A stretch of DNA of 64,000 nucleotides from Streptomyces sp. APSN-46.1 (lineage in GTDB: Bacteria > Actinomycetota > Actinomycetes > Streptomycetales > Streptomycetaceae), in assembly GCF_022815725.1 (NCBI RefSeq), contig NZ_JALGRF010000014.1, positions 62,001 to 126,000 of the forward strand, read 5' to 3'. Made by a program: the position numbers and the translations under genes. Shown piece by piece: positions 1 to 8,476 of this stretch. Under the pieces are notes generated by a model. That model saw only the letters and a program-made list of their open reading frames with translations, was not told the origin of the DNA and made no database searches. Numbering within the stretch: position 1 is the stretch's first letter; each line of letters opens with the position of its first letter.

Positions 1-2
1 TC

Positions 3-239
3 TTCGACGAGGTGCACACGGTCACGAAGGTGGAGCCCGTCATCGAGGGCGACCGGGCCATCGTCCGGGTGCTCGTCAACTGGCAGGCCAAGATCTGGGA
101 TCCGCCCGCCGCCCGCAGCGAGTGGCTCGGCTTCGACGCCGACCAGACCTGGACGGTGGTGGCCGGCCCCGACGGGCCGCTGATCAAGCAGTACACCGTC
201 AACGACCTGGCTCCGATGCCCGGTTCCGGCTCCCTCTGA
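3..239 (+). CDS. NTF2/SnoaL-like protein, C-terminal fragment
   Basis: This frame is open from the left edge and ends at TGA 237-239, so only the C-terminal ~78 residues are present. The visible part alternates strand-like segments (VEGDRAIVRVLVNW; ADQTWTVVAGPDGPLIKQYTVND) in the way the C-terminal sheet of cone-shaped NTF2/SnoaL folds does. Two further NTF2-like genes follow directly downstream, which supports the call. Ligand or reaction cannot be read from the fragment. The real start lies outside the window. Confidence 0.55.
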   Translation, partial: FDEVHTVTKVEPVIEGDRAIVRVLVNWQAKIWDPPAARSEWLGFDADQTWTVVAGPDGPLIKQYTVNDLAPMPGSGSL

Positions 240-262
240 GCGCCGGCGAAGGAGAAGCGACG

Positions 263-718
263 ATGACCGAAGTGACACGGGAGCGGGTCGAGGCGGCCTA
301 CGCCGCCCTCGGCTCCGGCGACCGCGCGCGCATCCTGGAGTACTACTCCGAGGACCTGCGCTGGCTGGTTCCGGGCAACCATCCGCTGGCCGGCTGGTAC
401 GAGAGCCTGGACGCCTTCCTGGAGCTGATGGGCCAGACCCACAAGCTCACCGGGGGCACCTTCCGGATGGACATCCAGGCGGTCCTCGTCGGTGAGGACT
501 GCAGCGCCGACCTGTGCCGCAACATCGCCCTGCGGGACGGCGCGGACCGGGCCAGCCAGTCCCCGTACGAGCGGATGGACTACCCGGTCTTCCACTTCAT
601 GCGATGGCGGGACGGCCGGATCGTCGAGGGCCGTGACGGGCTCTTCGGGGACTCGGCGACCGCCTTCAGCCAGTTCTGGGCGCCGTTCGCGCCCGACGGA
701 ACCCGCCGGGACCGATAG
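263..718 (+). CDS. SnoaL/NTF2-like domain protein
   Basis: A 151-residue protein starting at ATG 263 behind GGAGAAG (251-257). The N-terminal helix (VEAAYAALGSGDRARILEYYSEDLRWLVPGNHPLAGWY) is the usual opening of a SnoaL-like single-domain protein, followed by the predicted beta sheet (YERMDYPVFHFMRWRDGRIVEGRDGLF). The family includes small cyclases, isomerases and ligand-binding proteins, so the fold does not fix the reaction. It is the second of three tandem NTF2-like genes heading an operon with a GMC oxidoreductase, which may mean that they act on a shared small substrate (inference). Confidence 0.75.
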   Translation: MTEVTRERVEAAYAALGSGDRARILEYYSEDLRWLVPGNHPLAGWYESLDAFLELMGQTHKLTGGTFRMDIQAVLVGEDCSADLCRNIALRDGADRASQSPYERMDYPVFHFMRWRDGRIVEGRDGLFGDSATAFSQFWAPFAPDGTRRDR

Positions 719-731
719 GGGGAGGAGCGCC

Positions 732-1112
732 ATGAGCGCTGTGGACGCACGACAGATCCTTGAGCAGTACTACGAGTACGCCAACGCCGGGGACTGGGAC
801 CGCTGGTGCGACCTGTTCGCCGACGACCAGGTCATGGACGAGCAGCTCGCCGGACACATCGAGGGCCTGGAGGTCCTGCGCTCGATGATGAAGGGCATGG
901 GGACGATGTACCGCGTCTTCCAGAACAAGCCCGTGCACTTCCTCGTCGACGGGGAGAAGGCCGCGGCCGTCTCCCACCTCAGCGCCATCAGCGCCTCCGG
1001 CGAGGCGATCGAGGCCGAGGTCATGAACTTCTTCCGGATCGTGGACGGAAAGATCGCCTACATGGCGAACTACCACGACACCGCCCCCTTCCAGGTGCTG
1101 AGCCAGGGCTGA
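732..1112 (+). CDS. SnoaL/NTF2-like domain protein
   Basis: A 126-residue protein with ATG 732 preceded by GGGGGAGGAG. The N-terminal segment (ARQILEQYYEYANAGDWDRWCDLFADDQVMDEQLAGHIEG) and the later strand AEVMNFFRIVDGKIAYMANYHD match the nuclear transport factor 2 / SnoaL fold. It lies 13 bp after the previous NTF2-like gene and 13 bp before the GMC oxidoreductase gene, so the genes are almost certainly co-transcribed. The three tandem paralogues differ clearly in sequence and are not a recent duplication. Function unknown. Confidence 0.78.
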   Translation: MSAVDARQILEQYYEYANAGDWDRWCDLFADDQVMDEQLAGHIEGLEVLRSMMKGMGTMYRVFQNKPVHFLVDGEKAAAVSHLSAISASGEAIEAEVMNFFRIVDGKIAYMANYHDTAPFQVLSQG

Positions 1113-1125
1113 GGGAGGTCGACTC

Positions 1126-2754
1126 GTGGCTATCTCCGACGCGGATGAGTACGACTACGTCATCGTGGGATCCGGCACCGCCGGCAGTGTCCTGGCGAAC
1201 CGCCTCTCCGAGGACCCGGACGTCTCCGTCCTGGTCCTGGAGGCCGGCGGCTCCCGCATCCCGCCCGAGGTGGACGACCCGTCCTCCTGGTACAAGCTGC
1301 TCGGCGGGCCCGTCGACTGGGGCTACACCAGCGTCCCGCAGCCCGGTCTCGACGGCCGCCGTACGTACGAACCGCGGGGCAAGGCCCCCGGCGGCAGCAG
1401 CAACCTGTACATCATGATGCACATCCGGGGCCACGCCTCGGACTTCGACAACTGGGCCTACCAGGGCGCGGCCGGCTGGGCGCACGAGGACGTGCTCCCG
1501 TACTTCGCGCTGCTGGAGGGCCAGGAGGACGCGACCGCCGCCACCACCGGCACCCGCGGCCCGCAGCGGATCACGCACGCCGGACGGCACGGCCCCAACC
1601 CGGCCTCCCGCGCCTTCATCGACGCGGCCGTCGAGCTCGGCCACGAGGAGATCGAGGACTTCAACACCGACGGCCCGCGCCGCGGGCTCTTCGGCACCGG
1701 CTGGCACCACATCGACGTGGCCGACGGCCGCCGCCAGGGCGTCCTCGCCGCCTACCTGGAGCCGGCGCTCGACCGCGCCAACCTGACCCTGCGCACCAGC
1801 GCGCAGAGCACCCGGCTGCTCTTCGACGGGGACACCTGCACGGGCGTCGAGTACGTCCAGCTCCAGGCCCCCGCCGCGCTTTCGGGCAGGGACGTCCCGG
1901 GCCGGACCGTCCGCGACGGCCACAGCAGCACCGCCGAGCCCGGACCGCACACCGTACGGGCCCGCCGGGAGGTGATCGTGGCCGCCGGGGCGATCGAGTC
2001 GCCGAAGCTGCTGCTGCTCTCCGGCATCGGCCACCCCGAGCAGCTGCGGCAGCACGGCATCGAGGTCACCGCCGCGCTGCCCGGCGTCGGCGAGAACTTC
2101 CACAACCACGTCCTGACCGGGCTGATGGCCGAGGTCACCCAGGAACTCCCGCCGCCGGCGCAGAACCTGTCGGAGAGCGCGCTGTTCCTGTCCTCCCGGC
2201 CCGGACTGCCCGCGCCGGACCTCCAGATCGCGTTCGTGCACGTCCCGTTCGACGTGATCGTCGGCCAGGACCACCCGAACACGGTGTCCATCCTGCCCGG
2301 AGTCGTACGGCCGGTCTCCCGCGGCTGGATCAAGCTGGCCAGCGCCGACCCGCTGGCCCACCCGCTGATCAACCCGAACTACCTGGGTGACCGGTGGGAC
2401 CTGGAGCGGATGGTGCAGGGCGTCAAGCTCGCCCGGGAGATCTTCGCGACCTCCGCCTTCTCGCCCCTGTACAAGCAGGAGCTCCAGCCCGGGCCCGACC
2501 ACGTCACGGACGACGAGCTGCGGACCTTCGTCAAGCAGAAGTCCGAGAGCTACCACCACCAGGCCGGCTCCTGCCGCATGGGCATCGACGACCTCTCCGT
2601 GGTCGATCCCGAGCTGCGGGTGCACGGCGTACGGAACCTGCGCGTCGTCGACGCCAGCGTGATGCCCGCCGTTCCGTCGGGCAACTGCCACGCCGCCATC
2701 GCGATGATCGCCGAGCGCGCGGCCGACTTCGTGAAGGGGGTTTCCCGTGCCTGA
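1126..2754 (+). CDS. GMC-family FAD-dependent oxidoreductase
   Basis: A 542-residue flavoprotein with GTG start at 1126. The N-terminal dinucleotide-binding motif GSGTAG (residues 15-20) is followed by the acidic end of the second strand (LVLEAG). The GMC signature region is present (PGGSSNLYIMMHIRGHASDFDNWA). The C-terminal substrate half contains YHHQAGSCRMG (near residue 477) and SGNCHAAIAMIAERAAD, where the catalytic His and the His/Asn pair of the family sit. GMC enzymes oxidise alcohols, choline, sugars or aromatic alcohols; the substrate here is unknown. The end overlaps the next gene by 8 bp, indicating translational coupling. Confidence 0.92.
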   Translation: MAISDADEYDYVIVGSGTAGSVLANRLSEDPDVSVLVLEAGGSRIPPEVDDPSSWYKLLGGPVDWGYTSVPQPGLDGRRTYEPRGKAPGGSSNLYIMMHIRGHASDFDNWAYQGAAGWAHEDVLPYFALLEGQEDATAATTGTRGPQRITHAGRHGPNPASRAFIDAAVELGHEEIEDFNTDGPRRGLFGTGWHHIDVADGRRQGVLAAYLEPALDRANLTLRTSAQSTRLLFDGDTCTGVEYVQLQAPAALSGRDVPGRTVRDGHSSTAEPGPHTVRARREVIVAAGAIESPKLLLLSGIGHPEQLRQHGIEVTAALPGVGENFHNHVLTGLMAEVTQELPPPAQNLSESALFLSSRPGLPAPDLQIAFVHVPFDVIVGQDHPNTVSILPGVVRPVSRGWIKLASADPLAHPLINPNYLGDRWDLERMVQGVKLAREIFATSAFSPLYKQELQPGPDHVTDDELRTFVKQKSESYHHQAGSCRMGIDDLSVVDPELRVHGVRNLRVVDASVMPAVPSGNCHAAIAMIAERAADFVKGVSRA

Positions 2755-3358
2755 CGTCGTGCTGCGCGAGGGAGCGCTCTCGGGGACCCGGATCGCGGTC
2801 CTGGTCGAGAGCGACTTCTACGAGCCGGAGATCTTCTACTACCAGCACCGGTTCGCCGAGGAGGGCGCCGAGGTCGACTTCCTGACCCGGCTGTGGGGCA
2901 ACGACTCCGTCACCTTCTCCGGCCACGAGTACCGGGCGCCGTTCACCGCCAGCCAGTCCCTGGAGGGGCTGAGCGACGACGAGCTGCGCCGGTACGCGGC
3001 GATCATCGTGCCCTCGGGCATGGTGGCCGACCGGCTGCGCTACACCGAGGACGTGGACCAGCTGGCGCCGGCGACGGAGCTGCTGCGCCGGGCCTTCGAG
3101 GAGCCGACGGTCCTCAAGGGCATCATCTGCCACGGCATGTGGCTGGCCTCCTCGATCCCGGGCAAGGTGCGCGGCCGCAAGGTGGTGTGCCACAACAACC
3201 TCATCGGTGACGTCCGGAACATGGGCGCCCAGTACGTGGACGAGGATGTGGTGGTCGACGGGGACCTGGTCACCGGCCGCACCGGCGCGCACCACCACCT
3301 GTTCGCCCGCCGCATCATCGACCTGATCGCGGCGGGGCGGGGCCGGGGGACCGGCTGA
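2747..3358 (+). CDS. DJ-1/PfpI family protein
   Basis: A 203-residue protein with GTG 2747 inside the end of the GMC gene. The DJ-1/PfpI fold is indicated by GTRIAVLVESDFYEPE at the N-terminus, by YAAIIVPSGMVADRLR before the nucleophile elbow, and by IICHGMWLAS with the putative reactive Cys at residue 128. Family members include proteases, chaperones, glyoxalase III and isonitrile hydratases. Its stop overlaps the next ATG by one base (TGATG). Close coupling to GMC and VOC genes favours an enzymatic role on a small carbonyl compound, which is inference. Confidence 0.85.
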   Translation: MPDVVLREGALSGTRIAVLVESDFYEPEIFYYQHRFAEEGAEVDFLTRLWGNDSVTFSGHEYRAPFTASQSLEGLSDDELRRYAAIIVPSGMVADRLRYTEDVDQLAPATELLRRAFEEPTVLKGIICHGMWLASSIPGKVRGRKVVCHNNLIGDVRNMGAQYVDEDVVVDGDLVTGRTGAHHHLFARRIIDLIAAGRGRGTG

Positions 3359-3789
3359 TGGGGCCGATGGTCTGGTCGCACGTGGGCCTGAACTGCACGG
3401 ACCAGAAGACCACCGAGGACTTCTACACCCGGTACTTCGGCTTCACCCGGGCCCGGGTGGTCGACCTCGGGGAGGCCCGGATCGTGTTCCTGCGCAAGGG
3501 GGACGCGTACCTGGAGCTCTTCGCGGCCGGCGCCGAACCGGCGCGGGAGGCGAACGACGACGGGCCGCAGGCCCCCGGCCGGATGCGCCACCTGGCCTTC
3601 CAGACCGACAGCGTGGACGCGTTCCTGGCATCGCTGGGCGACGCGGCCGAAGTGACCCTGGGGCCGTTGGACTTCGACGACTTCATCTGCGGGTGGCGGA
3701 CCGTGTGGGTCCGTGATCCCGACGGGGTGATCGTCGAGGTCAGCCAGGGATTCGAGGACGACCGCTCACACGACAAGGACGGTGCATGA
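3358..3789 (+). CDS. VOC (glyoxalase/bleomycin resistance) family protein
   Basis: A 143-residue protein starting at ATG 3358, overlapping the preceding TGA. It shows two paired beta-alpha-beta-beta-beta units: WSHVGLNCTDQKTTEDFYTRYFGFTR with AYLELFAAG, and RMRHLAFQTDSVDAFL with WVRDPDGVIVEVSQG. The His near residue 7, the Glu in LELF, the His in MRHLAF and the Glu in VEVSQ are at the usual metal-ligand places, so it could be a metal-dependent lyase or dioxygenase. The substrate is not determined by sequence. Part of the same operon. Confidence 0.87.
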   Translation: MGPMVWSHVGLNCTDQKTTEDFYTRYFGFTRARVVDLGEARIVFLRKGDAYLELFAAGAEPAREANDDGPQAPGRMRHLAFQTDSVDAFLASLGDAAEVTLGPLDFDDFICGWRTVWVRDPDGVIVEVSQGFEDDRSHDKDGA

Positions 3790-3790
3790 C

Positions 3791-5611
3791 ATGGCGGACG
3801 CCGTGAGCTTCTCCTTCTCCGACACGATCGCGGGCTACGTCGTCCGCTTCGACTCCGCGACCCGGCTGCTGCGGCTGAAGACCTCGGACGGCCGCGAGTT
3901 CGACGTCTCGCTGGCCGGGGACCCGAGCGCCGAGCTGGTCCGCAACCTCGACGAGCCGTACATCGACGCCTCCGGGCACATCGACGAGATGCTCTCGCCC
4001 GGCCGGTTCCTCTTCGTCTACGGCGTCCACTACCCGGAGCAGGGCGGCCGCTACGAGGCCAAGCGCCTGGTGTTCCTGGGCCGCGGCGCGGAGGACTACC
4101 GGTTCGAGGAAGCGAGCTGGTGGGTCAAGCAGATCGAGTCGCTGGCCGACTTCTACAAGCGGGCGCAGTTCGGTGAGGGGCCGGTGGACTTCACCCAGTA
4201 CCGCACCGAGATCCGGCTCGGCGGCGACAAGACCGCCAGCCACGTCCAGGAGACCGACACGATCTCCCGCCTGGTCTACGGCATGGCCTCCGCCTACCTG
4301 CTGACCGGCAAGGACGAGTACCTGGAGGTCGCCGAGCGCGGCACCGAGTACCTGCGCAAGCACATGCGGGTCGTGGACGGCGAGGAGGACGTGGTCTTCT
4401 GGTACCACGGCATCAGCGTCGACGGGGACAGCGAGCGCAAGCTGTTCACCTCGGAGTTCTCCGACGACTACGACGCGATCCCGATGTACGAGCAGATCTA
4501 CGCGCTCGCCGGCCCCATCCAGACGTACCGGATCACCGGTGACATCCGGATCAAGAACGACGCGGACGCCACCATCCGGCTGTTCGACAAGTTCTTCAAG
4601 GACGAGGAGCAGGGCGGCTACTACTCGCACATCGACCCGATCCTGTTCAGCCCGGACCACGAGTCCCTCGGCGAGAACGCCGAGCGCAAGAACTGGAACT
4701 CGGTCGGCGACCACGCGCCCGCGTACCTGATCAACCTGTACCTGGCGACCGGCGAACAGAGGTACGCCGACTTCCTGGAGTACACCTTCGACACCATCGC
4801 GGACAAGTTCCCGGACTACAAGAACAGCCCCTTCGTCCAGGAGCGCTTCTTCCGCGACTGGTCGCACGACACCGCGCACAGCTGGCAGCAGAACCGGGCG
4901 GTGGTCGGCCACAACCTGAAGATCGCCTGGAACCTGATGCGCATGAACTCCCTGAAGGCCAAGCCGGCCTACGAGGAGCTCGCCCGCAAGATCGGCGAGA
5001 TCATGCCGGCCGTCGGCAGCGACCAGCAGCGCGGCGGCTGGTACGACGTGGTCGAGCGGATCAAGACCGGCGACGCGGAGACGTATCGTTTCGCCTGGCA
5101 CGACCGCAAGGCCTGGTGGCAGCAGGAGCAGGCGATCCTCGCCTACCTCATCCTGAAGGGCACCGTCGGCGGCGAGGACTTCCTGAAGGAGGCCCGCCAG
5201 GCGGAGGCCTTCTACAACACCTTCTTCCTCGACCACGATGAGGGAGCCGTCTACTTCAACGTGCTCGCCAGCGGTACGCCGTACCTGCTCGGCACCGAGC
5301 GGCTCAAGGGCAGCCACTCGATGTCCATGTACCACTCGGCGGAGCTCTGCTACCTCTCCGCCGTCTACAACAACCTGCTCATCAACGGCCGGGAGATGGA
5401 CTTCCACTTCCAGCCCGACCCGACCAACCTGCCCGACCGCGTGCTGCGCGTCTCGCCCGACCTGCTTCCCGCGGGCTCGGTCCAGGTCGCGTCCGTCGAG
5501 ATCGACGAGAAGCCGTGGACGGACTTCGACGCGGACGGCCTCACGGTCCGGCTGCCCGACGTCCAGGGACGGGTCAAGGTCAAGGTCCGGCTGCGGCCGG
5601 CGGCCAAGTAA
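3791..5611 (+). CDS. AGE-type (alpha/alpha)6-barrel protein, N-acylglucosamine 2-epimerase-like
   Basis: A 606-residue protein. ATG 3791 fits AAGGA (3775-3779) better than GTG 3782, which would sit directly on it. An N-terminal beta-rich extension (residues 1-90) precedes an alpha-toroid repeat region resembling the N-acylglucosamine/cellobiose 2-epimerase superfamily: VGDHAPAYLINLYLATGE, AVVGHNLKIAWNLMRM and DRKAWWQQEQAILAYLIL correspond to the helices that carry active-site His, Glu and Trp residues. At ~600 residues it exceeds a simple epimerase (~400) because of the N-terminal extension and a C-terminal beta domain. It may isomerise or otherwise act on an aldose or glycan. The substrate is unknown. 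Confidence 0.68.
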   Translation: MADAVSFSFSDTIAGYVVRFDSATRLLRLKTSDGREFDVSLAGDPSAELVRNLDEPYIDASGHIDEMLSPGRFLFVYGVHYPEQGGRYEAKRLVFLGRGAEDYRFEEASWWVKQIESLADFYKRAQFGEGPVDFTQYRTEIRLGGDKTASHVQETDTISRLVYGMASAYLLTGKDEYLEVAERGTEYLRKHMRVVDGEEDVVFWYHGISVDGDSERKLFTSEFSDDYDAIPMYEQIYALAGPIQTYRITGDIRIKNDADATIRLFDKFFKDEEQGGYYSHIDPILFSPDHESLGENAERKNWNSVGDHAPAYLINLYLATGEQRYADFLEYTFDTIADKFPDYKNSPFVQERFFRDWSHDTAHSWQQNRAVVGHNLKIAWNLMRMNSLKAKPAYEELARKIGEIMPAVGSDQQRGGWYDVVERIKTGDAETYRFAWHDRKAWWQQEQAILAYLILKGTVGGEDFLKEARQAEAFYNTFFLDHDEGAVYFNVLASGTPYLLGTERLKGSHSMSMYHSAELCYLSAVYNNLLINGREMDFHFQPDPTNLPDRVLRVSPDLLPAGSVQVASVEIDEKPWTDFDADGLTVRLPDVQGRVKVKVRLRPAAK

Positions 5612-5648
5612 AGCCCAACGGGGGGCGCCCCAAAAAGAGGGGAACATC

Positions 5649-5999
5649 ATGACTCTCAACCTGAAGGAACGCCGGAACAAGGCGGGCACCGTGCTCGTCG
5701 CCACCGGTGAGATCAACAGCGAGACCTCCGGATCGCTGCTCCAGACCCTGCTGCCGCTGGTCCGCGAGGGCCGGCCGCTGCGCATCGACCTCACGGCCGT
5801 CACCTATGTGTCGAGCGCGGGCCTGCGGACCCTGCTCGTCGTCTACCGCGAGGCCCAGCACGCCGGGGTCGCCGTCACCCTCTACGGGGTGAGCGAGGAA
5901 GTCCGGTTCGTCATGTCGGCCACCGGCTTCCTCGACTTCTTCGAGACCGGTGAGGCCGCCGCGGCCGAGGCCAAGGCCAAGGCACGGTCCGCGCGATGA
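5649..5999 (+). CDS. STAS-domain anti-sigma factor antagonist (RsbV-like), first copy
   Basis: A 116-residue STAS protein, ATG 5649 after GAGGGGAAC. The core GTVLVATGEINSETSGSL and IDLTAVTYVSSAGLRTLLVVYREA is the RsbV/SpoIIAA fold, with the serine of SSAGLR at the position phosphorylated by RsbW-type kinases. A C-terminal tail rich in Ala and Lys extends past the fold. Its stop overlaps the glgX start (ATGA). In partner switching the unphosphorylated form binds the kinase and frees a target such as a sigma factor. The RsbW-like and SpoIIE-like partners are encoded 2.5-3 kb downstream. Confidence 0.9.
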   Translation: MTLNLKERRNKAGTVLVATGEINSETSGSLLQTLLPLVREGRPLRIDLTAVTYVSSAGLRTLLVVYREAQHAGVAVTLYGVSEEVRFVMSATGFLDFFETGEAAAAEAKAKARSAR

Positions 6000-8143
6000 C
6001 CGAGTCCCAGTCCGAGCAGGTCCTGCGCATCGACGCGTACCCGACCCACGAGGTGGGCGGGTACCGCGTCCGCGCCGGCAAACCGTTCCCCTTCGGGGCC
6101 AACGTGGTCCCCGGCGGGGTCAGCTTCTCCGTCTTCTCCGACCAGGCCACCTCCATGACCCTGGTCATCTACAAGCGCGGAGAGCCCGAGCCGATGGCCG
6201 AGCTGGAATTCCCCGAGGAATTCCGCACCGGCAGCGTCTTCGCCATGACGGTCTTCGGCCTCGACCACGAGAACATCGAGTACGGCTACCGGGCCGACGG
6301 ACCCTTCGACCCGGCCATCGGCCACCGCTTCGACGCCCGGCAGGTTCTCTCCGACCCCTACGCGCGGCTGATCTCCGGCCGCGACGTCTGGGGCGTGGAG
6401 CCGGACCGCAGCCTCGGCTACCAGTACCGCTCCCGCGTCTGCCTCCAGGACTTCGACTGGGGCGACGACACGCCGCTGCGGCTCCCTGCCGAGGACCTCA
6501 TCGTGTACGAGGCCCACGTGCGCGGCTTCACCCGGCACCCTTCCTCGGGCGTCACCGCGCCCGGCACCTTCGCGGGGCTGCGGGAGAAGATCCCGTACCT
6601 GAAGGAACTCGGGGTGAACTGCATCGAGCTCCTCCCCGTGTTCGAGTTCGACGAGAGCGACAACCCGCGGACCAACCCGGAGACCGGCGAGAAGCTCTAC
6701 GACTACTGGGGCTACAACACCGTCGCGTTCTTCGCGCCCAAGGCCGGCTACGCGGCCACCGGACGCTACGGGATGCAGGGCGACGAGTTCCGCACCCTGA
6801 TCAAGGACCTGCACGCCGCCGGCATCGAGGTCATCCTCGACGTCGTCTTCAACCACACCGCCGAGGGCAACGAGCAGGGCCCGACGATCTCCTTCAAGGG
6901 CCTCGACAACGCCACGTACTACATGCTCACGCCCGAGGGGTACTACTTCAACTTCAGCGGCACGGGCAACACCGTCAACTGCAACCACCCCGTCGTGCGC
7001 AACTACGTGCTCGACTGCCTGCGCCACTGGGTCGCCGACTACCACATCGACGGCTTCCGCTTCGACCTCGCGGCCATCCTCGGCCGGGACCTGGACGGCA
7101 CGCCGCTGCCCAACCCGCCGCTGCTGGAGCTGCTCGCCTACGATCCCGTGCTGCGGCACACCAAGCTCATCGCCGAGGCGTGGGACGCGGGCGGCCTCTA
7201 CGAGGTCGGCAACTTCCCGGCGTACGGCCGCTGGGCGGAGTGGAACGGGAAGTACCGCGACACCGTGCGCAGCTTCATCAAGGGAGACCCGGGGCTCACC
7301 GGGGAACTCGCCACCCGGATCGCCGGCTCGCCCGACCTGTACTCCGGCCGCGGCACCTCGGCGTCGGTCAACTTCCTGACCGCCCACGACGGTTTCACCC
7401 TGGCCGACCTGGTCTCGTACAACGACAAGCACAACGAGGCCAACGGCGAGGGCAACAACGACGGCGGGAACGACAACGCCAGCTGGAACTGCGGGGCGGA
7501 GGGGCCGACCGACGACCCCGAGGTCAACGCGCTGCGGCTGCGGCAGATGAAGAACGCCCTCGCCATCCTCTTCACCAGCCAGGGCATCCCGATGCTGCTG
7601 GCCGGAGACGAGGTCGCGCGGACCCAGCAGGGCAACAACAACACGTACTGCCAGGACAACGAGCTGTCCTGGTTCGACTGGGACCAGGTCGGGGACAACG
7701 CCGAACTGCTCCGGTTCACGCGGGAGATGATCGCCTTCCGCAAGCACCACCGCGAGCTGCGCTCCACCGCCCACCCCACCGGCCGGCTCCGGGACAGCCT
7801 CGGGCTGCCGGACATCAGCTGGCACGGGGAGCGGGCCTGGCAGCCCGACTGGTCGGCCGAGAGCCGGCTGCTGGCGGTGGCCCGCTGCGGCACCGGCGAC
7901 GACGACGTGGTGTACGTGGCCATGAACGCGCACTGGGAGTCGCACGACCTGGAACTGCCCGCCCTGCCGGGCGGGCGGAGCTGGCACCTGTTCGCCGACA
8001 CCGGGGCCGAGGGACCGTACGACATCCGCACCCCCGGTGCGGAGCAGGAGCTGGACAACGCCGGCAAGTACCTCATCGGCCCCCGCTCCGTCGTGATCCT
8101 GGTGGGCCGCACGAACGATCCCGAGACGACCGGGACGCCCTGA
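5996..8143 (+). CDS. glgX: GlgX/isoamylase-type glycogen debranching enzyme
   Basis: A 715-residue GH13 enzyme with an N-terminal CBM48-like domain (FGANVVPGGVSFSVFSDQA) and an isoamylase-type catalytic barrel. All four GH13 regions are visible: DVVFNH (282-287), GFRFDLA with nucleophile Asp357, EAWD with acid/base Glu394, and TAHDG with Asp465. It should hydrolyse alpha-1,6 branches of glycogen or maltodextrin. ATG 5996 overlaps the STAS stop by 4 bp. Its position between two STAS genes, upstream of a phosphatase and kinase, is unusual for a glycogen enzyme and suggests stress-linked control (inference). Confidence 0.93.
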   Translation: MTESQSEQVLRIDAYPTHEVGGYRVRAGKPFPFGANVVPGGVSFSVFSDQATSMTLVIYKRGEPEPMAELEFPEEFRTGSVFAMTVFGLDHENIEYGYRADGPFDPAIGHRFDARQVLSDPYARLISGRDVWGVEPDRSLGYQYRSRVCLQDFDWGDDTPLRLPAEDLIVYEAHVRGFTRHPSSGVTAPGTFAGLREKIPYLKELGVNCIELLPVFEFDESDNPRTNPETGEKLYDYWGYNTVAFFAPKAGYAATGRYGMQGDEFRTLIKDLHAAGIEVILDVVFNHTAEGNEQGPTISFKGLDNATYYMLTPEGYYFNFSGTGNTVNCNHPVVRNYVLDCLRHWVADYHIDGFRFDLAAILGRDLDGTPLPNPPLLELLAYDPVLRHTKLIAEAWDAGGLYEVGNFPAYGRWAEWNGKYRDTVRSFIKGDPGLTGELATRIAGSPDLYSGRGTSASVNFLTAHDGFTLADLVSYNDKHNEANGEGNNDGGNDNASWNCGAEGPTDDPEVNALRLRQMKNALAILFTSQGIPMLLAGDEVARTQQGNNNTYCQDNELSWFDWDQVGDNAELLRFTREMIAFRKHHRELRSTAHPTGRLRDSLGLPDISWHGERAWQPDWSAESRLLAVARCGTGDDDVVYVAMNAHWESHDLELPALPGGRSWHLFADTGAEGPYDIRTPGAEQELDNAGKYLIGPRSVVILVGRTNDPETTGTP

Positions 8144-8159
8144 CCGAAGGAGACCTGAC

Positions 8160-8471
8160 ATGCCGCTTTCCGTGTCCCTGAGCATCGAGGGCGACACCAC
8201 CGTCATCGAGCTGACGGGTGAGCTGGACGCCAAGACCGCGCCGGACTTCCACCAGACCATCGAGAAGGCCGCCGGGCACGGCACCAACACCGTGGAGATC
8301 AGGATGGCCGGCGTCGGCTACATGGCCAGCGCCGGACTGCGCTCCCTGGTCTTCGCCCAGCAGAAGGTGGCGGACCACGTGACCATCAAGGTGGTCGGCG
8401 CCATCGAGCCCGTCTCCCGGACCATCCGGACGGCCGGGCTGGACCGCAGCATCGTCCTCTCCGACGACTGA
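8160..8471 (+). CDS. STAS-domain anti-sigma factor antagonist (RsbV-like), second copy
   Basis: A 103-residue single-domain STAS protein. The fold signature runs TTVIELTGELDAKTAPDF, then EIRMAGVGYMASAGLRSLV, where the Ser of ASAGLR is the likely phospho-acceptor. ATG 8160 follows GAAGGAGA (8145-8152). It lacks the Ala/Lys tail of the first copy and is nearer the canonical RsbV length. The RsbW-like gene begins 5 bp after its stop, so this copy is the more likely direct partner of that kinase (inference from spacing). Confidence 0.92.
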   Translation: MPLSVSLSIEGDTTVIELTGELDAKTAPDFHQTIEKAAGHGTNTVEIRMAGVGYMASAGLRSLVFAQQKVADHVTIKVVGAIEPVSRTIRTAGLDRSIVLSDD

Positions 8472-8476
8472 CTCCG

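Noticed and set aside
3740..5803. Long minus-strand open frame (687 codons) opposite the AGE-like gene, and similar ones at 5882-8290 and 8860-10866
   Set aside because: These are high-GC antisense shadows: composition rich in Val/Arg/Leu/Asp/Gly with no recognisable motif, and the plus-strand genes have clear family signatures.
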